Positions 1 to 5,602 are shown, numbered from the stretch's first letter. The stretch is DNA of 8,229 bases from Actinomycetota bacterium (GCA_005883365.1 VAXA01000129.1:1-8229), one strand, 5' to 3'. Numbers and translations: made by a program. The notes: generated from the letters alone by a model not told the origin.

Positions 1-2
1 GA

Positions 3-33
3 GACACGTCCGGTACCTGGTTCCGGCCGTGTC
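3..33. repeat. Dispersed palindromic repeat, copy A
   Basis: This is an imperfect inverted repeat centred on T18. Outer arms GACACG (3-8) and CGTGTC (28-33) pair fully, the inner CCGG/CCGG and CC/GG blocks pair, and two positions mismatch (9/27 and 14/22). The core at 12-24 is GGTACCTGGTTCC, a variant of the core shared by the four other copies in this window. The window starts inside or right at the edge of this copy, so its full extent is unknown. It is intergenic and probably an extragenic palindrome of the REP/BIME kind; its function is unknown. Confidence 0.7.
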
Positions 34-70
34 CGAAGCGGCCACGCCGACTGCCCGCTCTGGCCATGGT

Positions 71-94
71 CAGGTGCCAGGCACCGAGACAGTC
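71..94. repeat. Dispersed palindromic repeat, copy B
   Basis: The 13-base core GGTGCCAGGCACC (73-85) is a perfect palindrome around A79 and is identical to the core of the copy at 4263-4275. The right flank GAGACA-GTCC (86-94) matches that copy with one base missing. The left flank has diverged and does not pair. A small ORF crosses it, but the coding is better explained as a by-product of the repeat. Confidence 0.65.
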
Positions 95-146
95 CAACGA
101 GGCCGCGCGGCTGCGTCAATTGATGCACGGACATGTCCAGACAGCG

Positions 147-177
147 CATGTCCGGGTGCCTGGCACTGAGACGCGTC
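147..177. repeat. Dispersed palindromic repeat, copy C
   Basis: The core GGTGCCTGGCACT (155-167) is centred on T161. It is flanked on the left by CATGTCCG and on the right by GAGACGCGTCC, the same flanks as in the other copies with point changes. An extra half-unit, GGACATGTCC, lies just upstream at 129-138. The outer arms pair only partly, so this copy looks more decayed than the one at 4255-4286. Confidence 0.6.
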
Positions 178-183
178 CTTTAG

Positions 184-216
184 GGACATGTCCGGTACCT
201 GGTACCGGCCGTGGCC
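184..216. repeat. Dispersed palindromic repeat, copy D
   Basis: CCGGTACCTGGTACCGG (192-208) is a perfect palindrome around T200, flanked by GGACATG on the left and CGTGGCC on the right, which pair at most positions. The core uses GGTACC/GGTACC where copies B and E use GGTGCC/GGCACC, so both arms have changed together. It sits 25 bases beyond the stop codon of the minus-strand DksA-like gene and could act as its 3' hairpin, but no T tract follows on that strand. Confidence 0.65.
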
Positions 217-240
217 GAACTGGACGCGTCCGATCCGCGC

Positions 241-573
241 CTAGTTCTCCCGAGCGCGCTCTTCCTCGACCGTGAGCTCGGCCGTGGGGAAGATCTCGAG
301 CCGCTCGTCCGGAATCGGCTCGCCGCTCTCGACCGAGAGGCCATAGGTCCCCGCGGTGAGGCGCTCCTCCGCCCGCTCGACGGCCGCGAGCTGCGCCTCG
401 AGGTCTCCGCGCAAGCCCTCGTCGAGCTCGTCCTGGTAGAGGTCCGCGCCGAGATTCCCGGGATCCTGGTCGTCCGCCTCCTCGGCGTCGTCCTGGTGCT
501 GACGCGTGATGAGCGCCCGCTCGATTCTCAGGCGCTCAGCGCGGAGCAGCTCTGCGGCGCGCTCGGGATCCAT
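241..573 (-). CDS. TraR/DksA-family protein lacking the zinc-finger cysteines
   Basis: This 110-residue protein has an N-terminal helical half (about residues 1-75, rich in E, R, L and D) and a C-terminal segment matching the DksA/TraR zinc-finger region: TYGLSVESGEPIPDERLE at 77-94, then PTAELTVEE at 96-104. In classical DksA the four zinc ligands are cysteines; here they are S80, S83, T101 and E104, and the whole protein has no cysteine. Family knowledge: DksA-like proteins enter the RNA polymerase secondary channel, and cysteine-poor members are known. Whether this one binds polymerase is inference. The ATG at 573 is the natural start because the DksA-like alignment begins there, although no strong ribosome-binding site is visible. 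It diverges from the membrane-protein gene at 656; downstream lies only a repeat region. Confidence 0.8.
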   Translation of the reverse strand: MDPERAAELLRAERLRIERALITRQHQDDAEEADDQDPGNLGADLYQDELDEGLRGDLEAQLAAVERAEERLTAGTYGLSVESGEPIPDERLEIFPTAELTVEEERAREN

Positions 574-590
574 GCTCGAAGCCTACGGGC

Positions 591-619
591 TTGAACCCGT
601 CCGCGGCGTGTCCTAGATT
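591..619 (+). promoter_or_regulatory. Putative sigma-70-type promoter for the 656-1243 gene
   Basis: TTGAAC (591-596) resembles a -35 box and TAGATT (614-619) a -10 box, separated by exactly 17 bases. Transcription would start near 626, about 30 bases before the TTG start, with AGGGAG (645-650) as ribosome-binding site. The -35 box overlaps a short inverted repeat, ACGGG (585-589) and CCCGT (596-600), which could be an operator but may be chance. Confidence 0.45.
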
Positions 620-655
620 CCGTCCCGTAACGGGTCGACGACACAGGGAGAAGCC

Positions 656-1243
656 TTGAACACGTACCACTACGTCCTCTACATCCATCTGCTTTCGCTC
701 TTCGTCGGTATCGGCGCGGGCTCGGTGCTCCTCACCTGCCTCTTCCAGCTCCGCGCGGCGCGCACGCTCGAGCAGGCCGTGCCGTGGGGGATCGTGTCCG
801 GCAAAGTCGCCAGGCTGTTCCCCGTCGCGATCCTCGGCCTCTTCGGCACGGGCGCCTACATGACGAGCGAGACGACCTTCCCGTGGACATGGAGCACGCG
901 CTGGATCGAAATCGGGATCGCCGGCCTCGTCGTGCTGACGGTCCAGGGCGCGGGCGTCGCCGAACGGACTGCGAAGAAGCTCGAGGCCGCCCTGCACGCC
1001 AACGGCCCCGGGCCGCTCGGCCGGGAAGCGCGGCGGATGACGCTCCACCCCGGCCTCTGGGTGGCCGAGCTCTCGAACCTCGGCATCGTCTTCGGCGTCG
1101 TCTGGAACATGACCGAGAAGCCCGGCCTCGGCGAATCGATCGCCGCTGTGCTCGTCGGCTACGCGGTCGGCACGGCGCTCGCGCTGCTGCTCACGCGGAC
1201 GGCGCAGGAAGAGCTCGCGACAGCTTCCGAGATGGCCGGGTAA
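656..1243 (+). CDS. Small multi-pass membrane protein (DUF2269-like)
   Basis: The 195-residue protein has about five hydrophobic segments, near residues 8-30, 52-70, 84-103, 134-152 and 160-180, so it is an integral membrane protein. The general look (HLLSLFVGIGAG near residues 11-22, short loops, a conserved-looking HPGLWVAELSNLG at 131-143) recalls DUF2269-type predicted membrane proteins; that name is a resemblance, not a proven match, and the function is unknown. A positively charged loop at 101-128 lies between segments three and four. The TTG at 656 is chosen because AGGGAG sits 5 bases upstream and the hydrophobic segment starts right after it. It ends in TAA 11 bases before the stop of the convergent acyltransferase gene, leaving no room for a separate terminator. 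Confidence 0.75.
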   Translation: MNTYHYVLYIHLLSLFVGIGAGSVLLTCLFQLRAARTLEQAVPWGIVSGKVARLFPVAILGLFGTGAYMTSETTFPWTWSTRWIEIGIAGLVVLTVQGAGVAERTAKKLEAALHANGPGPLGREARRMTLHPGLWVAELSNLGIVFGVVWNMTEKPGLGESIAAVLVGYAVGTALALLLTRTAQEELATASEMAG

Positions 1244-1254
1244 CAGCAGGCGCG

Positions 1255-2226
1255 TCAGCTGGCGCGCAGCGTGTCGGCGATTAGGCGCGCGTAGATGTTG
1301 CACCCGTAGGGCCACGGGTGCGTGCCGTCGGAGAGCATCTTGTTCGTCGAGTGGTCGTACCAGTCGGCGAGGTGCGCGGTCCGCCAGCCCTGCAGCCAGT
1401 TATCGAGCGCGTGGTTCGACTCGTCCTGCCAGCTGGTGGCGTTGCGGACGTTGACGAAAACGATGTCCGGGATGCCGCGCAGCGCCGCCCGCAGCTTGGC
1501 GAGGTCGCGGTACCAGAGCGGTCCGTTGTTCCCGACCTGGATCACGACCGTTTCCGGCAGCTGGTGATGCTTGCGGAGATGGTTGAGCTCCAGGACCGTG
1601 TCCTCGATCTGCCGGCCCACTGTCGCGTCGATGCGGGCACGGTGGCGGAGGGCCACCTTCAGCTGCCGCGTGCAGCCGAGCATCACCGAGTCGCCGAGCG
1701 CGAGGATCCGGCCCGCAGGCAGGGGGGACTGTTTCTTTGGCTCGGTGCCCGTCCGCTCGGTGGACGTCCGCGTGTGCGGAGGCTTGACCGCCGCCGTCCC
1801 GTCCGGCGGGTGAACGTAGGTTGTGACGGGGTTCAGCGCCTTCGGGATCACGAAGAGGATGGCCAAGGCGGCGGCGAGGCTCATCGCCCCGGCGCCGACG
1901 AGCTCGAGCCGAAGCCGGCGCGACTGCTGGGCGAGCCGCCGCTGCAGGCTTCCCGTCCGGATCGGCTGCTCGACGAAGCGATACGACAGCGCCGCCGCCG
2001 AGAGGACGATCGCAGCCTGCGCCGCGACGGCGCCCGGCCCCGTCCACGGGATGTCCACTCCGGGCCGCATGAGCTCGACGACCGGGAAATGCCAGAGGTA
2101 GATGCCGTAGCTCCTCTCTCCGACCCAGCGCAACGGCGCCACCCCGAACGCTTGCCCGATCCCGGTCTGGGGATGGGCAACTGCCGCGATCAACACGGCG
2201 AAGCAGAACGCTGCGGCGAGGTCGCC
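1255..2226 (-). CDS. C-terminal part of a broken acyltransferase: last membrane helices plus SGNH hydrolase domain
   Basis: This is the 3' part (about 323 residues) of the gene whose 5' part lies at 2222-2956 in another frame. It opens with GDLAAAF and VLIAAVAHPQTG, then RWVGERSYGIYLWHFP, the conserved late part of the acyltransferase-3 membrane domain, followed by two more hydrophobic stretches and a polar linker rich in P and T. The C-terminal domain shows SGNH features: GDSVM for the nucleophile block, VIQVGNNG for the asparagine block, and SDGTHPWPYG supplying the catalytic Asp/His. Family knowledge: OafA/OatA-type proteins move acetyl groups across the membrane and the extracytoplasmic SGNH domain transfers them to a glycan; the acceptor here cannot be told. 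An internal start (TTG at 2196) could give a shorter product, but without the first membrane helices it should be inactive. Confidence 0.85.
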   Translation of the reverse strand, partial: GDLAAAFCFAVLIAAVAHPQTGIGQAFGVAPLRWVGERSYGIYLWHFPVVELMRPGVDIPWTGPGAVAAQAAIVLSAAALSYRFVEQPIRTGSLQRRLAQQSRRLRLELVGAGAMSLAAALAILFVIPKALNPVTTYVHPPDGTAAVKPPHTRTSTERTGTEPKKQSPLPAGRILALGDSVMLGCTRQLKVALRHRARIDATVGRQIEDTVLELNHLRKHHQLPETVVIQVGNNGPLWYRDLAKLRAALRGIPDIVFVNVRNATSWQDESNHALDNWLQGWRTAHLADWYDHSTNKMLSDGTHPWPYGCNIYARLIADTLRAS

Positions 2227-2231
2227 GCAGC
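2210..2231. repeat. Perfect inverted repeat at the acyltransferase break
   Basis: Arms GCTGCGGCGA (2210-2219) and TCGCCGCAGC (2222-2231) are exact reverse complements with only GG between them. The palindrome lies exactly where the acyltransferase changes frame. It may have formed by the joining of two sequences at a deletion point, or it may have caused polymerase slippage; a natural coding sequence giving this by chance is also possible in GC-rich DNA. Confidence 0.7.
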
Positions 2232-2956
2232 TCGAGCAGCGGTAGCGAGCGGCGCATCCGCTCGATCGCCGGCCAGACGAGCGCGAGCAGGATTCCCATC
2301 AGCAGCAGGAAGGCGCGTGTGTCGGTCCCGTACCAGACGCGCGACGGATCGGCCGGGTTGTAGAGGAGCCACATCAGGGCCGCCGAGCCGGCGATCCCGG
2401 CGACGACGAGGAACGGCAGGCGCTTGCGGCCGACGAGCACGAGTCCCGGTACGAGCAGGAGCGGCCAAATCACGTAGAACTGCTCCTCCACCGCGAGCGA
2501 CCAGAGGTGCTGCAGCAGCGACGGGCGGCCCATGAGGTTGAAGTACGAGTGGTTGGCGACGATCAGGTGCCAGTTCGTGTAGTAGAGGAGCGAGCTGACT
2601 GCGTCGCCGCGCGTCCGCGCCAGGTCGTCCCGCGCGAAGATCGCCGCCAGGATGAGCGCCGCGAGCACGACGACGACGAGGGCCGGCAGGAGCCGCCGCG
2701 CACGCCGCATCCAGAAGCGGCGCAGGTCGATCCGGTTGCGTGCGTCCCACTCGACGAGCAGCAGCGACGTGATCAGGTAGCCGCTGAGGACGAAGAAGAG
2801 GTCGACGCCGAGGAACCCGCCCGGCAGCCAGGGATTGCCGTCCGCGTGGGGTCGCGCGTGGTAGAGGAAGACGGCCGCGACCGCGATTGCGCGCAGGCCG
2901 TCGAGGCCCGGGCGGTAGCCGAGGCGCGGTCCTTTTCCTGGGACGGGCTTTGGCAT
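2222..2956 (-). CDS. N-terminal part of a broken membrane acyltransferase (acyltransferase-3 family)
   Basis: This is the 5' part (about 245 residues) of an OafA/YrhL-type membrane acyltransferase. YRPGLDGLRAIAVAAVFLYH at 14-33 carries the conserved early histidine; GGFLGVDLFFVLSGYLITS lies at 46-64, the basic RFWMRRARRLLPAL at 80-93, and LLQHLWSLAVEEQFYVIWP at 147-165. About seven hydrophobic segments can be counted. The reading frame stays open to 1400, but after R245 it turns arginine-rich and loses family resemblance, while the true continuation appears in another frame from 2226. The ATG at 2956 fits the start of the family domain; it lies 14 bases after the glycerate kinase stop, so the two genes are probably co-transcribed. 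Compared with the family, one or two membrane helices between W228 and VLIAAVAH are missing. Confidence 0.85.
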
Positions 2957-2970
2957 TTTCCGGCAGCAGC

Positions 2971-3924
2971 TTAGGGTCCGTTTCGGCGAGTCGCCAGCGC
3001 GGTTGCGACCAGCTCCGCAAGGCACTCCGCCGGCTCGGAGAGCGCGCGCTCGGGACCGTAGCGCTCGACGAGCGAGAAGGCGTCGATCGGGCTGTTTGCA
3101 GCGACTTCGCCCGCCAGGACGAGCATCTCGACGCCGGCGGTGGCGGCGCGCTCGAGTACGCGTCCGACGACCTTGCCCGTGAACGAGGTCGCGTCGAGCA
3201 GGCCCTCGCCGGTGACGACGAGATCGGCCTCAGCGAGCCGCTCGTCGAAGCCGAGGCGGTCCGCGACGAGGTCGAAGCCGGGCACGAGGCGCGCGCCCAT
3301 CGCCGCGAGCCCGCCCGCGAGCCCGCCGGCCGCGCCCGCGCCGGGGAGGTCGGGGATGTCGAGCTGCGCGAGCCGCTCTCGCAGGATCCGCACCTGCTCC
3401 GTCGTCGCTCCCTTCTGCGGTGCGAAGACGTCCGCGGCGTCGAGGAAGCGGGCCTCGACGTCGCACGCCACCTCGAGCGGCGGCAGGTGTGCCGGGAGCG
3501 CCTCGACGGCGCCGACCCCGCCGTCGGTGCTCGCGACGCCTCCGACGGCGACGACGACCTTTCGCGCGCCCTCGGCGGCCGCGGCGGCGATGAGCTCGCC
3601 GACGCCGCGGCTCGTCGCGCGGAGCGGGTCGTTCCCCTCCGGGCCGCCGGCGAGGGAGAGCCCGCAGGCGAGAGCCACCTCGACGAGCGCCGTGCCGTCC
3701 TCCTCGAGGCGCCACTCCGCTTCGACCGGGTCCCCGAGCGGCCCCGTCACGGTCGTCTGCCGATTGCCGCCGCCGAGGACGTCGAGCGTCCCCTCGCCCC
3801 CGTCCGCGAGCGGCAGCTCGAACGCCGTCCAGCCGGCGCGCGCGGCTCCCGTGGCGATCGCCGCGGCGGCCTGGCGCGCGGTGAGCGTGCCGCGGAACTT
3901 GTCGGGGGCCGCAAGAAGGCGCAT
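2971..3924 (-). CDS. Glycerate kinase (GarK/GlxK family)
   Basis: The enzyme phosphorylates glycerate with ATP, feeding glyoxylate and sugar-acid breakdown into glycolysis; it is cytoplasmic. Family hallmarks in order: RLLAAPDKFRGTLTA at 2-16, ELPLADGGEGTLD at 36-48, VVAVGGVASTDGG at 124-136, VACDV at 152-156, DVFAPQKGAT at 165-174, LPGAGAAGGLAGGLA at 193-207 and ADLVVTGEGLLDATSFTGK at 233-251. At 317 residues it is shorter than the roughly 380 of the E. coli enzymes; one shortfall, of about ten residues, lies between PQKGAT and LPGAG. The frame is intact, so this is probably lineage variation. ATG 3924 is preferred over the adjacent in-frame TTG at 3927. The acyltransferase gene follows 14 bases later on the same strand; the csp gene diverges upstream. 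Confidence 0.92.
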   Translation of the reverse strand: MRLLAAPDKFRGTLTARQAAAAIATGAARAGWTAFELPLADGGEGTLDVLGGGNRQTTVTGPLGDPVEAEWRLEEDGTALVEVALACGLSLAGGPEGNDPLRATSRGVGELIAAAAAEGARKVVVAVGGVASTDGGVGAVEALPAHLPPLEVACDVEARFLDAADVFAPQKGATTEQVRILRERLAQLDIPDLPGAGAAGGLAGGLAAMGARLVPGFDLVADRLGFDERLAEADLVVTGEGLLDATSFTGKVVGRVLERAATAGVEMLVLAGEVAANSPIDAFSLVERYGPERALSEPAECLAELVATALATRRNGP

Positions 3925-4017
3925 CAAGCGCGGATTGTCGCTACCGTTCGTGATGCATTAGCACTAGAGCGAGTACCGGTCGCGCGTCCGCGCCTCCTGT
4001 CCGTTCAGAACTTCCGC

Positions 4018-4026
4018 GGAGGGAGG
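4018..4026 (+). promoter_or_regulatory. Strong ribosome-binding site of the csp gene
   Basis: GGAGGGAGG ends 10 bases before ATG 4037 and supports that start, with a T-rich spacer typical of cold-shock genes. The rest of the divergent intergenic stretch, 3925-4017, shows no promoter I can support. Confidence 0.7.
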
Positions 4027-4036
4027 TGTTTTTCAT

Positions 4037-4150
4037 ATGGCAACCGGAGTCGTGAAGTGGTTCAACGACGCGAAGGGGTATGGCTTCATCACCGAGCCGG
4101 CCGAGGGGCAGAAGGGCCCCGAGGCCCGCAACGTCGTGCCTGTCGGCTAG
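4037..4150 (+). pseudogene. Cold-shock protein gene with its middle missing
   Basis: The 37-residue product begins like a normal CspA-type protein: MATGVVKWFNDAKGYGFIT at 1-19 includes the RNP1-type motif KGYGFI. It then jumps to EPAEGQKGPEARNVVPVG (20-37), which is the usual C-terminal strand of the family. Typical members have about 67 residues, so some 30 residues in the middle are absent, including the RNP2 motif (VFVHF-like), and the join keeps the frame. The strong ribosome-binding site and clean ends show that the gene start and stop are genuine. Without RNP2 and the central strands the beta-barrel could not form, so a single-stranded nucleic acid chaperone function is unlikely. Either a real internal deletion, an assembly error, or (least likely) a purposeful mini-protein. 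Confidence 0.8.
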
Positions 4151-4156
4151 TAGCTC

Positions 4157-4174
4157 GCGAGGCTCGAGCCTCGC
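4157..4174. repeat. Perfect 18-base palindrome downstream of csp
   Basis: GCGAGGCTCGAGCCTCGC equals its own reverse complement. It begins 7 bases after the csp stop. It could form a short hairpin or serve as a dyad binding site; no T tract follows, so alone it is not a standard terminator. Confidence 0.55.
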
Positions 4175-4193
4175 TCGCTCCTGCAGGAAACCG

Positions 4194-4225
4194 GGCCGGG
4201 AGATCATGGTCTCCCGGCCTTCGTT
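4194..4225 (+). terminator. Terminator-like hairpin after csp
   Basis: GGCCGGGAGA (4194-4203) pairs perfectly with TCTCCCGGCC (4210-4219) around a 6-base loop, followed by TTCGTT rather than a full T run. The 10-bp GC-rich stem 43 bases beyond the csp stop is best read as an intrinsic terminator for csp with a weak U tract, which is common in GC-rich actinobacteria. Confidence 0.6.
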
Positions 4226-4254
4226 CGCGCTGTCGAAACGCGGCCGAATACAGC

Positions 4255-4286
4255 CATGTCCCGGTGCCAGGCACCGAGACATGTCC
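4255..4286. repeat. Dispersed palindromic repeat, copy E (best preserved)
   Basis: Arms of 14 bases around A4269 pair with a single mismatch (4261/4277): CATGTC at 4255-4260 with GACATG at 4278-4283, and the core GGTGCCAGGCACC at 4263-4275. The same core and the flanks CATGTCC and GAGACATGTCC recur in copies A-D at the left end of the window about 4 kb away. It lies in the intergenic space between csp and the convergent small basic gene. Confidence 0.8.
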
Positions 4287-4301
4287 GCTCAGCCGGGAGC
4301 A

Positions 4302-4326
4302 GGGGCGCCCCGGGAGGAGGCGCCCC
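4302..4326 (-). terminator. Hairpin between csp and the small basic gene
   Basis: GGGGCGCC (4302-4309) pairs with GGCGCCCC (4319-4326) around a 9-base loop. It begins 13 bases past the stop of the minus-strand gene ending at 4339 and is the likely 3' hairpin of that transcript. Neither strand has a good T tract after it, so direction is inferred from position only. Confidence 0.4.
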
Positions 4327-4338
4327 CGCTTTCCCGCG

Positions 4339-4575
4339 TTACGAGCTCTTGCGCGCGGTAGCGCGGCCGCCCTTGCGGCCCGCGGCCTTCTTCTGCGCGG
4401 TGGTGCCGCCCTGGCTCGAGTTGCTGCGGGAGGACGATGAGTGCGACGCCTTGCCGCCGCGGCTCGAGGCGCCCGGCGAGTTCGCGATCTTCGCCGCACG
4501 CTCCTTCGACATCCCCTTCTCCTTCAGCTTCTCGTACTGCTTCTCGTTCTTGACGCTCGGTCGCTTTCCAGGCAT
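4339..4575 (-). CDS. Small basic low-complexity protein (DUF7218-like)
   Basis: The 78-residue protein has an N-terminal half with conserved-looking sequence, MPGKRPSVKNEKQYEKLKEK at 1-20 and GMSKERAAKIANSP at 21-34, then a Ser/Gly/Lys-rich low-complexity tail ending QGGTTAQKKAAGRKGGRATARKSS. I recall similar small proteins as DUF7218 or Rho-termination-factor-like hypotheticals in actinobacteria; this is from memory. The very basic tail suggests contact with DNA or RNA, but no function is established. GGAGG (4581-4585 on the complement) is 5 bases upstream of ATG 4575 and fixes the start. It diverges from the acetyltransferase pair with an extremely short gap. Confidence 0.8.
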   Translation of the reverse strand: MPGKRPSVKNEKQYEKLKEKGMSKERAAKIANSPGASSRGGKASHSSSSRSNSSQGGTTAQKKAAGRKGGRATARKSS

Positions 4576-4590
4576 GCGATCCTCCTCGTA

Positions 4591-5043
4591 TTGGACGAAG
4601 TCCCTGGACAAGAAACGGGTGGGCCGGAGATCGCGATTCGCCTGCTCGCGCCGGGCGACGAGAACGTCGTTCGCGAGCTCGCGGCGTACGAGGGCCCGGG
4701 AGACCCCGACGCGGTGCTCGCGGATCCGCGCACGCTGATGCTCGTGGCGTTCGACGGCGAGCGCCCGGTCGGCTTCGTCCTTGCGCACGAGCTGCCGCGG
4801 CGGCACGGCGACCGGGCGAAGCTCTTCGTCTACGAGGTTGACGTTGTCGAGAGCCACCAGCGGCGCGGAATCGCGAAGGCGCTGCTGGCGCGGTTGGCCG
4901 AGCTCGCCCGCGAGCGCGGCATCCGGACGGGCTTCGTGCTGACGGAGCCGGACAACGGCCCGGCGAACGCGCTCTACCGCAGCGCCGGCGGCGCGACCGA
5001 GACGGTGACGGTGCAATGGGAGTTCTCGTACGAGGACGACTGA
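4591..5043 (+). CDS. GNAT acetyltransferase resembling AAC(3)-I type
   Basis: This GNAT-fold protein would transfer acetyl from acetyl-CoA to an amine. The acetyl-CoA pyrophosphate loop is QRRGIA at 90-95, preceded by LFVYEVDVVESH at 78-89 and followed by FVLTEPDNGPANALYRSAGG at 115-134. The LFVYEVDV strand and the NALYRSAGG end resemble aminoglycoside 3-N-acetyltransferase I-like proteins, but many such chromosomal homologues do not act on antibiotics, so the substrate is unknown. The start is uncertain: TTG 4591 is the nearest usable in-frame start to the conserved IRLLAPGDE (16-24), yet it has no ribosome-binding site and lies only 15 bases from the divergent gene's ATG. The last 28 bases overlap the next gene. 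Confidence 0.78.
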   Translation: MDEVPGQETGGPEIAIRLLAPGDENVVRELAAYEGPGDPDAVLADPRTLMLVAFDGERPVGFVLAHELPRRHGDRAKLFVYEVDVVESHQRRGIAKALLARLAELARERGIRTGFVLTEPDNGPANALYRSAGGATETVTVQWEFSYEDD

Positions 5044-5480
5044 CGACGCTGCGCCGGGCCGGTGCGGGCGACGTCGACCGCCTCGTCGCCTGGCACGCCG
5101 ACCCAGAGGTCTCGCGCTACTGGGACGGCGAGACGTTCACGCGCGCAGAGATGGAGGAGCGGCTCGCGCGCCCCGACGTCGAGGCGTGGATAGTCGAGGA
5201 GGCGGCGCAGCCGATCGGCTACCTGCAGGTCCATCCGCAAGGCCTCGACATGTTCCTGATCCCGTATGCGCGGGGCCGCGGCCTCGGCCCGGACGCCGCC
5301 CGCGCGATGGCCGAGCACCTCCTCCACGAGCGCGGTCGCGAGCGGGTGACCGTCGATCCTTATGCCTGGAACGAGGGCGCCGTCCGCGCCTGGCAGCGCG
5401 CCGGCTTCGTCGAGGTCTCGCGCCACGGGGCCGGCGGCGAGTACACCGCGCCGTGGATCCTCATGGAGTTCCGCGGCTAG
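5016..5480 (+). CDS. GNAT acetyltransferase resembling AAC(6') / RimJ-like type
   Basis: The 154-residue protein starts with LTTLRRAGAGDVDRLVAWHADPEVSRYW (9-36), the usual opening of AAC(6')/RimJ-like acetyltransferases. The acetyl-CoA loop is the region LDMFLIPYARGRGLGPDAARAM at 77-98, with ARGRGLG as the pyrophosphate motif, followed by RVTVDPYAWNEGAVRAWQRAGF at 110-131. This resembles aminoglycoside 6'-N-acetyltransferases, but substrate assignment from family alone is unsafe. ATG 5016 is inside the end of the previous gene; the 28-base overlap suggests translational coupling and a joint transcript. Its stop TAG (5478-5480) overlaps the stop of the possible minus-strand ORF at 5477. Confidence 0.82.
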   Translation: MGVLVRGRLTTLRRAGAGDVDRLVAWHADPEVSRYWDGETFTRAEMEERLARPDVEAWIVEEAAQPIGYLQVHPQGLDMFLIPYARGRGLGPDAARAMAEHLLHERGRERVTVDPYAWNEGAVRAWQRAGFVEVSRHGAGGEYTAPWILMEFRG

Positions 5481-5602
5481 TCCGCTTCCGGATCGTCCTC
5501 GGCGATCGGGTCTCCTTCTTCAGGATCAGGCACGGGCGACTCGTCGATCTCCTCGTTCCTATCGTCGTCGCGGAGGTGCATATCCTTGGCCGGTTCTTCC
5601 AT
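5477..5602 (-). CDS. Possible small acidic protein (41 residues)
   Basis: An ORF of 41 codons on the minus strand exactly fills the gap between the acetyltransferase and thrS: its stop shares CTAG (5477-5480) with the acetyltransferase stop and its start shares CATG (5600-5603) with the thrS ATG. The product is strongly acidic and rich in D, E and P (for example PVPDPEEGDPIAEDDPEAD at the end), with no membrane or signal segment. Third-position GC is lower than in neighbouring genes and no clear ribosome-binding site is seen. I do not recognise it. Alternatively the stretch is just the non-coding leader of thrS. Confidence 0.3.
   Translation of the reverse strand: MEEPAKDMHLRDDDRNEEIDESPVPDPEEGDPIAEDDPEAD

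Noticed and set aside
1..240. Possible CRISPR array because of several repeats at the left end
   Set aside because: Repeat spacing is irregular, copies differ, each is itself a palindrome around one base, and there are no uniform spacers.
66..275. Small ORF at the left end of the window
   Set aside because: Its sequence is translated palindromic repeat and runs into the antisense of the DksA-like gene; no independent coding signal.
1318..2535. 405-codon open frame on the plus strand
   Set aside because: It is antisense to the acyltransferase, whose domains are clearly recognisable on the minus strand.
3958..3975. TTAGCACT followed by GAGT, recalling the CIRCE element of HrcA
   Set aside because: The right half does not read GAGTGCTAA and the spacing is wrong; only the first eight bases match.
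2887..4440. 517-codon open frame on the plus strand across glycerate kinase and csp
   Set aside because: It is an arginine/alanine-rich shadow of the minus-strand glycerate kinase; GC-rich DNA leaves long antisense frames open, and it matches no family I know.
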